DNA of 64,000 nucleotides, taken from contig JAZUJI010000056.1 in the NCBI GenBank assembly GCA_045642685.1, positions 1 to 64,000 on the forward strand, written 5' to 3'. Below, piece by piece: positions 43,340-51,446 of the stretch. Each line of letters begins with the position of its first letter. The stretch's first letter is position 1. The notes beneath the pieces are model-generated. The model worked only from the letters and a program-made list of their open reading frames with translations, was not told the DNA's origin and searched no databases. The DNA is from UBA8612 sp045642685 (GTDB lineage: Bacteria > Bacillota > Clostridia > Oscillospirales > Acutalibacteraceae). The position numbers were made by a program, and so were the translations under genes.

Positions 43340-44572
43340 ATGTCTAAAAAAGCAGAATGTATTGCCATGCTTCTGGCAGGCGGTCAGGGAAGCAGACTCG
43401 GCATTTTGACAAAAAATATCGCCAAGCCTGCCGTTCCTTACGGTGGGAAATACAGGATCATTGACTTCCCGCTGTCGAACTGTGTCAATTCCGGTATCTA
43501 CACCGTGGGCGTTTTAACGCAGTATCAGCCGCTGGAGCTGAATGATTATATCGGCAACGGTGCCGCATGGGATCTGGACCGTGAAAACGGCGGCGTGCAT
43601 ATCCTCTCCCCCTATCAGCAGATAAAGGGCAGTGAGTGGTATAAGGGTACGGCGAATGCCATTTATCAGAACATCAATTTCATTGACCGCTATGATCCCG
43701 AATATGTTTGTATCCTTTCCGGTGACCATATCTATAAAATGGATTATTCCAAGATGCTGGCGTTCCACAAGGAAAAGGATGCCGCCTGCACCATCGCCAT
43801 GCTGGAGGTGCCGTGGGAGGAAGCGTCCCGATTCGGCTTGATGTTGGTTGATGACAACGGTGCGATCACCGCTTTTGAAGAAAAACCCAAGGAGCCGCAC
43901 AGCAACAAGGCATCCATGGGCGTTTATGTGTTCACCTGGAAGAAGCTGCGGGAGTATCTGCTGGCAGACGAAGCTGACGAAAATTCCAGCAACGACTTCG
44001 GCAAGGATTTGATCCCTGCCATGCATCAGGCAGGCGAGCGGATGTTTGCCTACCACTTTGACGGCTACTGGAAGGATGTCGGCACGATCGACAGCCTGTG
44101 GGAAGCCAACCTGGATCTGCTTCGCCCGAGTGTGGATTTGGATTTGTCCGATGCTTCCTGGCGCATTTATTCCAAAATTTCCGCCGCACCGCCGCACTAT
44201 ATTTCCGCCAGGGCGAATGTGCAGAATTCCATGATTACGGAAGGCTGTTCGATTGCCGGTGAAATTGATTATTCGGTTCTGTTCGCAAATGTAAAAGTGG
44301 AAGAGGGCGCAAAGGTGGATTCTTCCATCATCATGCCCGGTACGGTCATCAAAAAGGGTGCCGTTGTTCAGTATGCCATCGTGGCGGAAAACGCTGTGAT
44401 TGAGCCGGGTGCCGTGGTCGGCGAAAAGCCCGAAAACATGGAAAACCGTGATGAATGGGGCGTTGCCGTGGTCGGTGCCGGTGTTCGGGTCGGTCAGGGT
44501 GCCTTTGTTGCGCCGAAGGCTATGGTCGGCGAGGATGTTCCCGCTGTGGATGCAGAGGAGGAAAAGAAATGA
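43340..44572 (+). CDS. glgC: Glucose-1-phosphate adenylyltransferase, catalytic subunit GlgC
   Basis: A 410-residue enzyme making ADP-glucose from ATP and glucose-1-phosphate, the committed step of glycogen synthesis. Nucleotide-binding motif MLLAGGQGSRLGILTKNIAKPAVPYGGKYR, shown here only by its key GGQGSRL and KPAVPYGGKY parts, is intact, as are LSGDHIYKMDY and the glucose-1-phosphate region GVYVF and FEEKP. The C-terminal left-handed beta-helix follows. It overlaps glgD by 4 bp, in line with the GlgC/GlgD heteromer of Firmicutes. Confidence 0.96.
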   Translation: MSKKAECIAMLLAGGQGSRLGILTKNIAKPAVPYGGKYRIIDFPLSNCVNSGIYTVGVLTQYQPLELNDYIGNGAAWDLDRENGGVHILSPYQQIKGSEWYKGTANAIYQNINFIDRYDPEYVCILSGDHIYKMDYSKMLAFHKEKDAACTIAMLEVPWEEASRFGLMLVDDNGAITAFEEKPKEPHSNKASMGVYVFTWKKLREYLLADEADENSSNDFGKDLIPAMHQAGERMFAYHFDGYWKDVGTIDSLWEANLDLLRPSVDLDLSDASWRIYSKISAAPPHYISARANVQNSMITEGCSIAGEIDYSVLFANVKVEEGAKVDSSIIMPGTVIKKGAVVQYAIVAENAVIEPGAVVGEKPENMENRDEWGVAVVGAGVRVGQGAFVAPKAMVGEDVPAVDAEEEKK

Positions 44573-45684
44573 TTCGTTCCAATGATATTCTGGGTATTAT
44601 CCAGTCCAACGCTTATGATTCCAGCCTGTCGGAGCTGACCAATTCCCGCACGATGGGCTCGGTTCCGTTCGGCGGCCGTTATCGCCTGATCGACTTTACT
44701 CTTTCCAACATGGTGAATGCCGGAATCGGCAAGGTCGGCGTGCTCACCAAGAGCAATTATCAGTCGCTCATGGATCATCTGGGCACAGGTCGTCCGTGGG
44801 ATTTATCCCGCAAGCACGGCGGTATGTATCTGCTGCCGCCCTTTGCTACAGGCGAGATCGGCAAATTCAGCAGCCGGATCGAAGCCCTTAAGGGCAATAT
44901 GCACTTTATTGCACGCAGTGACGAAGAATATGTGCTGATGAGTGACTGCAATGTGGTCATGAATTTTTCTGTGTCCGAATTTGCCGCTTTCCATGAGAAG
45001 AGCGGTGCGGATATCACCGTTCTTTGCAAGCACGGCAAAATTCCGGCTCTTGAGGGTACGCTCGTGTTTGAATGTGGAGAGGACGGTCAGGTCATTACTG
45101 CCATGCTCGGCAAGGCAGGTGAAGAGGGGAACTATTCCGTCAATATTTACTTCATGAAAAAAGCTTTGCTTGAACGGCTGATCAACGATGCCGCCGCCAT
45201 GAAAAAGAAAAGCTTTGAAGAAGATGTTATTCTGGCAAATATCGACAGCCTGAAAATCTGTGCGATGGAGCATAAGGGCTTTGCCTATGCGATCGATTCG
45301 CTGACCGCTTATTATGAAGCGAACATGGCTTTGCTGGAAGCGGAGAATGCGCACGACCTGTTTACAAGCAGGCGTCCGATCTACACCAAGGTGCGGGATG
45401 ATATGCCGGCTCTTTACGGTATTGATTCCCATGTCGGAAACAGTCTGGTTTCCGACGGCTGCGTGATTAAGGGCGAAGTGGAAAACTGTATTCTTGCCCG
45501 TGGTGTTACCGTGGAAAAGGGTGCGGTCGTGAAGAATTCCGTCATTATGCAGGATGGCTTCATCGGTGCCGGTGCCCGTGTGGAAAATGTGATTTTTGAT
45601 AAGTCGGTCATCCTCAAGCCCGGCAAAACCCTGTGCGGTGCAGAGGGCTTCCCGGTGTTTGTCGGCAAAGGCATCGTGATTTAA
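44569..45684 (+). CDS. glgD: Glucose-1-phosphate adenylyltransferase regulatory subunit GlgD
   Basis: A 371-residue paralogue of GlgC. It keeps the fold (GSVPFGGRYRLIDFTLSNMVNAGI and beta-helix hexapeptides) but lacks the N-terminal GGxGxRL nucleotide loop and has VLMSDCNVVMNF in place of the catalytic LSGDHIYKMDY. GlgD proteins are known as non-catalytic subunits that raise GlgC activity. ATG 44569 overlaps the glgC stop (ATGA); a longer frame upstream lies within glgC and is not used. Confidence 0.95.
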   Translation: MIRSNDILGIIQSNAYDSSLSELTNSRTMGSVPFGGRYRLIDFTLSNMVNAGIGKVGVLTKSNYQSLMDHLGTGRPWDLSRKHGGMYLLPPFATGEIGKFSSRIEALKGNMHFIARSDEEYVLMSDCNVVMNFSVSEFAAFHEKSGADITVLCKHGKIPALEGTLVFECGEDGQVITAMLGKAGEEGNYSVNIYFMKKALLERLINDAAAMKKKSFEEDVILANIDSLKICAMEHKGFAYAIDSLTAYYEANMALLEAENAHDLFTSRRPIYTKVRDDMPALYGIDSHVGNSLVSDGCVIKGEVENCILARGVTVEKGAVVKNSVIMQDGFIGAGARVENVIFDKSVILKPGKTLCGAEGFPVFVGKGIVI

Positions 45685-45697
45685 GGAGGAAAGATAC

Positions 45698-47119
45698 ATG
45701 AAAGTTTTATATGCCGCCAGTGAGGCTCTGCCTTATATTGCGAGCGGCGGATTGGCAGATGTGGCAGGCTCTCTGCCGCAGGCTTTGCGCAAAAGGCTCA
45801 TCGGCTGCCGTGTGGTGCTGCCGCTTTATGATACCATTCGGCAGGAGCTGAAAGATACGCTGACTTTTGTGACCCATATTTCCGTGCCCGTGGCGTGGAG
45901 AAGGCAGTACTGCGGTATTTTTGAAGCGCATCACAACGGCGTGATTTATTATCTGATCGACAACCAGTACTATTTCAAGCGGGATCGGATCTACGGTCAT
46001 TACGATGATGCAGAACGGTTTGCATTTTTCTCCCGTGCAGTGCTTGAAATGATTCCGCACATCGGCTTCAAGCCCGACATTATTCACTGCAACGATTGGC
46101 AGACGGCTCTGACGCCGCTGTATTATTCACTTTTTTATGCGAATCGTCCCGAATACGAAAACATAAAAACGGTGTTCACCATTCATAACATCCAGTATCA
46201 GGGCGTGTACGGCATGGAACTTATCGGCGATGTGCTCGGTTTGCCCAAAGAAGCGGAGCATTTGGTGGAATACAACGGCTGCGTGAACCTGATGAAGGGT
46301 GCGATCGAAGCGGCGAATATGGTTACGACCGTCAGCCCGAGCTACGCCAACGAAATTCTTGACCCGTGGTTCAGTCACGGTCTGGATAATATTCTGGAGC
46401 AGCGGCGGTTCAAACTCACGGGCATCCTCAACGGCATTGATGTCGAAAATTACAATCCGCTCACCGATAAGGATATTGCTTATCCCTATTCGGCAGAGGA
46501 TTTTTCGGACAAGGCAAAGAACAAAGCGGCGTTACAGGAACGCTTCGGTCTGCCGCAGAATCCCGATACGCCCGTCATCGGTATCGTCAGCCGTCTGGTG
46601 TCGCACAAGGGCTTTGATTTGGTGAAGGCTGTGCTGGATGAATTGCTTGCAACGGAGGATGTTCAGCTGGCAGTGCTCGGCTCGGGTGATTGGCAGTATG
46701 AAAGCTTCTTTAACGAAATGGCAGCCCGTTATCCGCACAAGTGCGGTGTTTATATCGGCTTTGTGCCGGAGCTTGCCCGCAAGATTTACGCCGGCAGCGA
46801 TTTGTTCCTCATGCCGTCCAAGAGTGAGCCATGCGGTCTGTCGCAAATGGTTGCTTTGCGTTACGGTTCAATTCCGATCGTGCGGGAAACCGGCGGTCTG
46901 AGGGATTCGATTCAGGACAGTGGGGACGGAACCGGCAACGGCTTCACATTCTCCCGCTATAACGCCCACGATATGCTGCACACCATTCGCCGCGGCTTGG
47001 AGGGCTACCGTAACCGGGAAGGCTGGCAGGTGCTCGTCCGGCGTGCGATGGAATGTGACAACAGCTGGGCAGCTTCGGCAAGCGAATACATTCGCCTTTA
47101 TAAAAATTTGCTGAAATAA
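45698..47119 (+). CDS. glgA: Glycogen synthase GlgA (ADP-glucose type)
   Basis: A 473-residue GT5 glycosyltransferase that extends alpha-1,4-glucan from ADP-glucose. The N-terminus has the ASEALPYIASGGLADVAGSLP variant of the KxGGL motif; IIHCNDWQTAL, FTIHNIQYQG and the C-terminal SKSEPCGLSQMVALRYGSIPIVRETGGL (key residues in SEPCGLSQ and ETGGL) are intact. An AAGGAGG site precedes the ATG. It closes the glycogen operon before a perfect terminator. Confidence 0.96.
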   Translation: MKVLYAASEALPYIASGGLADVAGSLPQALRKRLIGCRVVLPLYDTIRQELKDTLTFVTHISVPVAWRRQYCGIFEAHHNGVIYYLIDNQYYFKRDRIYGHYDDAERFAFFSRAVLEMIPHIGFKPDIIHCNDWQTALTPLYYSLFYANRPEYENIKTVFTIHNIQYQGVYGMELIGDVLGLPKEAEHLVEYNGCVNLMKGAIEAANMVTTVSPSYANEILDPWFSHGLDNILEQRRFKLTGILNGIDVENYNPLTDKDIAYPYSAEDFSDKAKNKAALQERFGLPQNPDTPVIGIVSRLVSHKGFDLVKAVLDELLATEDVQLAVLGSGDWQYESFFNEMAARYPHKCGVYIGFVPELARKIYAGSDLFLMPSKSEPCGLSQMVALRYGSIPIVRETGGLRDSIQDSGDGTGNGFTFSRYNAHDMLHTIRRGLEGYRNREGWQVLVRRAMECDNSWAASASEYIRLYKNLLK

Positions 47120-47150
47120 AAAAGCGGGCGATTTTCGCCCGCTAAAAAAT
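47118..47150 (+). terminator. Terminator of the glycogen operon
   Basis: GCGGGCG-ATTTT-CGCCCGC with A and T tracts on either side; it can act in both directions. Confidence 0.85.
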
Positions 47151-47155
47151 TTGTT

Positions 47156-47797
47156 TTATTTTAATTTCTTAACGACCTGACTTCTTATAATGGTGGAGGC
47201 ATAGTTTTCCACGCTTTCCATCAGCTTGTTCATAAAGTGCGGCAGCATTTCCACACCGATGCCATAGTCGTAAGAAGGTAATTGCTTTCGCAGGAACATA
47301 CCGTTCCAGATGCCATCCACGATTTGCTGGAACATCTCATCGTTATAACGGCAGGGGTAGGTGAATGATTTTGGGTTCAAACGCCCGGAATTGAGAGCGG
47401 TCACCAGAATTTTATACTGTGTCAATGCATAGGACCACAGCATTTTGTCCCCTAAAATAGGGTCGTTGATAACAAGCTTTTCGCTCAGATAGCTTGCGCA
47501 GAGAAGCACCGTCTGCATATCGAGGGCTTCTGTATTTTCAACGGTGCTGACCGTTTCGGGGTTCTCAAAGTTGTAGCGCAGACCGTATTTGCTGTTTTGC
47601 CGCCCTAAAAGGTAGTCGGTGGTGACACCGTAAAAATCGGCGCATTTTAACACAAAATCCAAGCCACATTCTCTTATGCCTTTTTCATAGTGCGAGAGCA
47701 GAGCTTGTGAGATCCCGAGGCTCAGGGCAGCCTCTTTTTGGCTCATGCTGCGTTCCTTGCGCAGGGAAGTAATACGGGAAGCAAATATTGCCGACAT
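47156..47797 (-). CDS. XRE-family transcriptional regulator
   Basis: A 213-residue regulator. The N-terminal helix-turn-helix (about 7-65) shows SRITSLRKERSMSQKEAALSLGISQALLSHYEKG in pieces SQKEAALSLGIS and ALLSHYEKG, followed by YGVTTDYLLGR. The 145-residue helical C-terminal domain is unknown and may sense a ligand or oligomerise. It is transcribed divergently from the phosphatase-fold gene at 47883, which it may control. Confidence 0.9.
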   Translation of the reverse strand: MSAIFASRITSLRKERSMSQKEAALSLGISQALLSHYEKGIRECGLDFVLKCADFYGVTTDYLLGRQNSKYGLRYNFENPETVSTVENTEALDMQTVLLCASYLSEKLVINDPILGDKMLWSYALTQYKILVTALNSGRLNPKSFTYPCRYNDEMFQQIVDGIWNGMFLRKQLPSYDYGIGVEMLPHFMNKLMESVENYASTIIRSQVVKKLK

Positions 47798-47826
47798 ACC
47801 GACACCTCATTAAAAAGAATACAAAC

Positions 47827-47855
47827 AGTATAACAGCGTGCCGAAAAAAAGTCAA
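47827..47855 (-). promoter_or_regulatory. Promoter of the XRE regulator gene
   Basis: On the reverse strand TTGACT (47850-47855) and TATACT (47827-47832) are 17 bp apart. Confidence 0.7.
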
Positions 47856-47882
47856 CAGAAATGAATATATTCGGAGAACAGA

Positions 47883-48551
47883 ATGAAAAGCTATACCATT
47901 ACCTTTATCAGAAACGCACTCACCAAAGAAAATTTAGAGGGTCGCTATCTGGGCCATTCGGATGTTCCGGTTTGTGAGGAAGGACGCCGCCAGCTGGAGG
48001 ATTTGATCGCATCTTACCGTTACCCGAAGGTGCAGGTGGTGTTCAGCAGTCCGCTCAAACGCTGCATGGATACGGCGCATATGATTTACCCCGACAAAGA
48101 AATCATCCCGATGGATGAGCTGATCGAATACGATTTCGGTTCATTTGATGGCAAAACAGCGGATGAGCTGAAGAATCACCCCCTGTTTGCGGATTGGCTG
48201 GCAGGCAAAAAAGGCGTGGATCCGCCATTCGGCGAGAGTAATGTCGCTTTTGCCAAACGCATTTGCGAGGGCTTTGAAAAAATCGTTGACGGGATGTTGA
48301 AATCAGGGGTGGAGTCAACGGCAATCATTACTCACGGCGGTGTGATCATGCAGCTGATGTCCCGTTATGCCATACCCGAAGCACAGGCACATGAATGGCT
48401 GACCCCAAGTGGCTGCGGTTATACCTTGCGTATAACACCGTCCATTTGGATGACGGCACGCAAGGCAGAGGCGATCTGCGAAGTGCCCGAGGAGGAGCAT
48501 GATTTCGATTACGAGCGTATGCTCTGGGGTCAGGAGCCGTTCGAAGAATAA
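47883..48551 (+). CDS. Histidine-phosphatase-fold protein with catalytic His replaced by Asn
   Basis: A 222-residue protein of the phosphoglycerate mutase/histidine phosphatase superfamily. It keeps GRYLGHSDVPVCEEGRRQL, VVFSSPLKRCMDTA, LIEYDFGSFDGKTADEL and the second-half AIITHGGVIMQL with H151. The first motif, normally RHG, is FIRNALTKEN: the phospho-accepting His is Asn11. The protein is therefore either inactive, a binding protein, or uses an altered mechanism. GGAGA precedes the ATG. It lies 22 bp before the GPH transporter gene and probably shares its transcript. Confidence 0.85.
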   Translation: MKSYTITFIRNALTKENLEGRYLGHSDVPVCEEGRRQLEDLIASYRYPKVQVVFSSPLKRCMDTAHMIYPDKEIIPMDELIEYDFGSFDGKTADELKNHPLFADWLAGKKGVDPPFGESNVAFAKRICEGFEKIVDGMLKSGVESTAIITHGGVIMQLMSRYAIPEAQAHEWLTPSGCGYTLRITPSIWMTARKAEAICEVPEEEHDFDYERMLWGQEPFEE

Positions 48552-48573
48552 ACCGGAAAGCGAGTGACACCCG

Positions 48574-50970
48574 TTGACCTTGATAACCAAAGCAAAGGAT
48601 GCCGCCGAAAAGGCAAGACTTTATTGGCGCACACCGCCGCTGGGTAACTTTATGACCTACAAGGAAGTTGCTTCCCTGGCAGGCGGCGGTATCGGCGTGA
48701 AATTTATTCTGACTTTCGTTCAGGGCGTGCTGGTCTGCGTTGGCAATGCTTTTTTGGGCAACACCATCGGCATTAAACCGGACCCGATGTACGCCATTTA
48801 TTTAATCAGCGTTTTGGCGAGCTTTCCGCTTACGGCGCTGCGTGCGAATATCGTCGATAACACACGCAACCGCAAGGGAAAGTACCGACCCTATATCATT
48901 TCCATGGGCTTGCCGACGGTTCTGCTTTCGCTCGGCTATGTGTGGGCACCCTATGAGCGAATGAGCGACATGGGAAAATATGTTACGGTTTTGCTGTTCA
49001 ATATCGGGTTTCAGTTTTTCTACAACTTTCTGTTGGACGCATACGACAATTATGTGGTGGTGCTTTCCTCCAACACGCAGGAGCGAGCCAATGTGGCGGC
49101 GGTGCGTGCCGTAACGGATTCGCTTGCGCCGTCGATCACCAACATCGTGGTTCCCATTGCCGGGCGCATGATTACCGGCGGCGAAAATCTGTTTGATATT
49201 CGCATTTACCGTATCGTATGGCCGCCGATTTTAATTCTCGGTTTTTTCATCAGTCTGATCATCTATGTCAACACGAAAGAAAAAATCATTCAGGCTCGTA
49301 CCCATGTGGTGCAGATCAAGTTTACCGATGCGTTCCGTGCCGTTTTCAAAAACAAATATTTCTGGATCATTTCGCTGGCAGGCTGGGTCGGCTTTTTAGA
49401 GGGCATGGCGGCGAATAATATTCTGCCGTGGCTCTATTCTTATCAGCACGCCTGTTCCGATAAGGCGTATGCTCTGATTTGGACGATTTACGGCAACGCT
49501 TCCCTTTGGGGGATGCTGCTGGCACCGTTCCTCATCAAAAAAATCGGCAAGAAAAATACCCTCATTTTTTCCAATATCATGAACATCTTTTTTATCGCCG
49601 CCATGTACCCGATCGCCAGAACGGTGGATCCGAGTGTGATGATTTGGCCGATCATGGCCTGTCTGTGGATCAATTCGCTTGTCGGCGCATTTGCGCACAT
49701 TCTCAATCCCAGTATCAACGGCGATATCCGGGATTATCAGCAGTATGTCACCGGGGAGCGTATTGACGGAATGTTTGCGGCAGTCGGTTTGATCGGCAGT
49801 GCGGTCACGATGTTTACCACGGGCATACAGTCGTTTATTTACACCCGGGTCGGCTTTAATGACGCAAAGCTGAAGGAGGTTTTGCCTGCCATTATTGCGA
49901 GCGGACAGAAGATTGACGATGTGAACAATGTCTATAATGTTTTATATGACCGTAACACATTCCTTTCCATTTTCGGCGTACTGATTTTGTTTTCCGTGAT
50001 CGGTGCAGCGATGAATGTGGTGCCGTATTTCTTCTATGATTTGTCGGAGACCAAACAGCAGGGCATGGTGCGTGTGCTTCAGATCCGTGCGTTGTTTGAG
50101 GATTACGGTAAGGGTGTCCTCAGCGACAGCAATTTGGTGAAGGCGATTGATCTGGTCAATGAATCACGGAAAAAAACGGAACAGACCCCGATCCCGACAG
50201 AACCTCTGCGGCTGAACCGCAGCCTTTTGAATAAACAGCAGCGCAAACAACGGCGGGAGGCTGTGGAGTACAACCGGGCGATCGAAGTGGCACGGTTTGT
50301 CATGGAGGAAATGAACCGTTTCGATACCCCGCAGGGTATGGCACAGCTGGAAGAGGCCAAACAGGTGGTGAATGCCGGTTTTGACCACATTTTCACTGTC
50401 AGCAAGGCAGATTTAGCCGCCGCCAGAGTACTTCCTACCGCAACGGTGCAGGAAAAAGAATTCCGCAAGGCGGAAATCCAGCGCATACGGGACTGCCTTT
50501 ATGCGCAGAAAATCGCACGCCGCCACTTCCCCAACGGCATTGAAAAATTTGATGAAACGAAGTTTGACAAGCTGTTCCGGCAGGAAGATGAAAACGATGA
50601 ACAGCTTGACAACACCTATAAAGCATACTACGAGGCAAAGGATGCCGGTGACCGGGCGGCGGTGCTTGATTTGATGGAAAAACTCAAGGAGCTGAAAGCG
50701 AAGCGTAAGAGCATTGACCGAGCCATCAAGGAAGCGACGGATAAAAACTCGGTTTACCACCGTGCCGCCAAACCGTTTCTGGATGCTGAAAAATTGCTTA
50801 CGCAGGCAGAAAACTACAAGCGGTATGATTTGATTGCCGCTCAGTACGGGGATGCTCTGCGGAGAAAGCAGGCGGCAGAACTTGCCGCCGCCGAACAGGC
50901 GCAGCAGGAAAAAGCGGCTGAAAAGGCGCACGCCGAACAGCTCCGCAGTCAGCGAAAAAAGAAAAAATAA
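48574..50970 (+). CDS. MFS sugar transporter (GPH family) with long cytosolic C-terminal tail
   Basis: A 798-residue membrane protein. The first about 490 residues hold some twelve membrane helices with the GPH signature RANIVDNTRNRKGKYRPYI and NPSINGDIRDYQQYVTGERIDGM, typical of cation-coupled glycoside-pentoside-hexuronide symporters. The remaining about 300 residues are hydrophilic, charged and helical (RKKTEQTPIP, KQQRKQRREAVEYNRAIEVARF) and end in an Ala/Glu/Lys-rich coil. GPH permeases are usually about 450-500 residues long, and known tails are short IIA domains, which this does not resemble. The TTG start has only a weak upstream site; ATG 48652 is an alternative. Confidence 0.85.
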   Translation: MTLITKAKDAAEKARLYWRTPPLGNFMTYKEVASLAGGGIGVKFILTFVQGVLVCVGNAFLGNTIGIKPDPMYAIYLISVLASFPLTALRANIVDNTRNRKGKYRPYIISMGLPTVLLSLGYVWAPYERMSDMGKYVTVLLFNIGFQFFYNFLLDAYDNYVVVLSSNTQERANVAAVRAVTDSLAPSITNIVVPIAGRMITGGENLFDIRIYRIVWPPILILGFFISLIIYVNTKEKIIQARTHVVQIKFTDAFRAVFKNKYFWIISLAGWVGFLEGMAANNILPWLYSYQHACSDKAYALIWTIYGNASLWGMLLAPFLIKKIGKKNTLIFSNIMNIFFIAAMYPIARTVDPSVMIWPIMACLWINSLVGAFAHILNPSINGDIRDYQQYVTGERIDGMFAAVGLIGSAVTMFTTGIQSFIYTRVGFNDAKLKEVLPAIIASGQKIDDVNNVYNVLYDRNTFLSIFGVLILFSVIGAAMNVVPYFFYDLSETKQQGMVRVLQIRALFEDYGKGVLSDSNLVKAIDLVNESRKKTEQTPIPTEPLRLNRSLLNKQQRKQRREAVEYNRAIEVARFVMEEMNRFDTPQGMAQLEEAKQVVNAGFDHIFTVSKADLAAARVLPTATVQEKEFRKAEIQRIRDCLYAQKIARRHFPNGIEKFDETKFDKLFRQEDENDEQLDNTYKAYYEAKDAGDRAAVLDLMEKLKELKAKRKSIDRAIKEATDKNSVYHRAAKPFLDAEKLLTQAENYKRYDLIAAQYGDALRRKQAAELAAAEQAQQEKAAEKAHAEQLRSQRKKKK

Positions 50971-50977
50971 TATTCCG

Positions 50978-51008
50978 ATCGGTTCCTGAAAAAGGAGCCG
51001 ATTTTTTT
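50978..51008 (+). terminator. Terminator after the GPH transporter gene
   Basis: ATCGGTTCCT and AGGAGCCGAT with a five-base loop, followed by a T tract. Confidence 0.85.
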
Positions 51009-51019
51009 CTTTGAGATAC

Positions 51020-51048
51020 TTGACAGTACACAAAAAACAGCGTAACAT
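51020..51048 (+). promoter_or_regulatory. Promoter of the metal-efflux operon
   Basis: TTGACA (51020-51025) and TAACAT (51043-51048) are 17 bp apart. Confidence 0.75.
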
Positions 51049-51082
51049 ATGAATAGATAAACATATGAAGGAGTGTTCATAT
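51047..51082. promoter_or_regulatory. ArsR/CadC-type operator repeats ATATGAA ... TTCATAT
   Basis: ATATGAA occurs at 51047-51053 and 51063-51069, and its inverse TTCATAT at 51076-51082. The last two form a palindrome across the AAGGAG ribosome site. The sequence is close to known CadC/CzrA operators, so the adjacent ArsR protein probably represses here. Confidence 0.7.
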
Positions 51083-51442
51083 ATGATAGACGAAAAGCGA
51101 AACGGGGATGAATTTCTCTGCGCTCACAACGAAACGGTGGAAAAGGTGATAAAAGAAATGCCGGAGGAAGAAACGCTGTACGATTTGGCAGAATTGTTTA
51201 AGGTGTTCGGCGATTCGACCCGTATCAAAATTCTGTATGCGCTGTTTGAAACGCAGCTGTGCGTGTGCGATATCGCAAAGCTTCTGAATGTGTCGCAAAC
51301 GGCGGTATCCCACCAGCTTCGCATTTTGCGCACAAACAAGCTGGTGATAGGGCGAAAAGAAGGCAAAAATGTGTTGTATTCGCTGGCAGATGACCATGTG
51401 CGCACGATGATCGGCATGGGTCTGGAGCATATTGAGGAGTGA
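51083..51442 (+). CDS. ArsR/SmtB-family metal-sensing repressor (CadC/CzrA-like)
   Basis: A 119-residue winged-helix repressor. The recognition helix is LLNVSQTAVSHQLRILR. Metal ligands of both known sites are present: C13 with C60 and C62 (TQLCVCDIA, alpha-3 site) and D103, H105 and H116 (DDHVRTMIGMGLEHIEE, alpha-5 site with D-x-H-x10-H spacing). Zn, Cd or Pb binding would release it from the operator. ATG 51083 is chosen because the AAGGAG site at 51068-51073 is correctly placed for it; an ATG at 51065 would lie before that site. The P-type ATPase follows after 4 bp. Confidence 0.93.
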   Translation: MIDEKRNGDEFLCAHNETVEKVIKEMPEEETLYDLAELFKVFGDSTRIKILYALFETQLCVCDIAKLLNVSQTAVSHQLRILRTNKLVIGRKEGKNVLYSLADDHVRTMIGMGLEHIEE

Positions 51443-51446
51443 AAGC

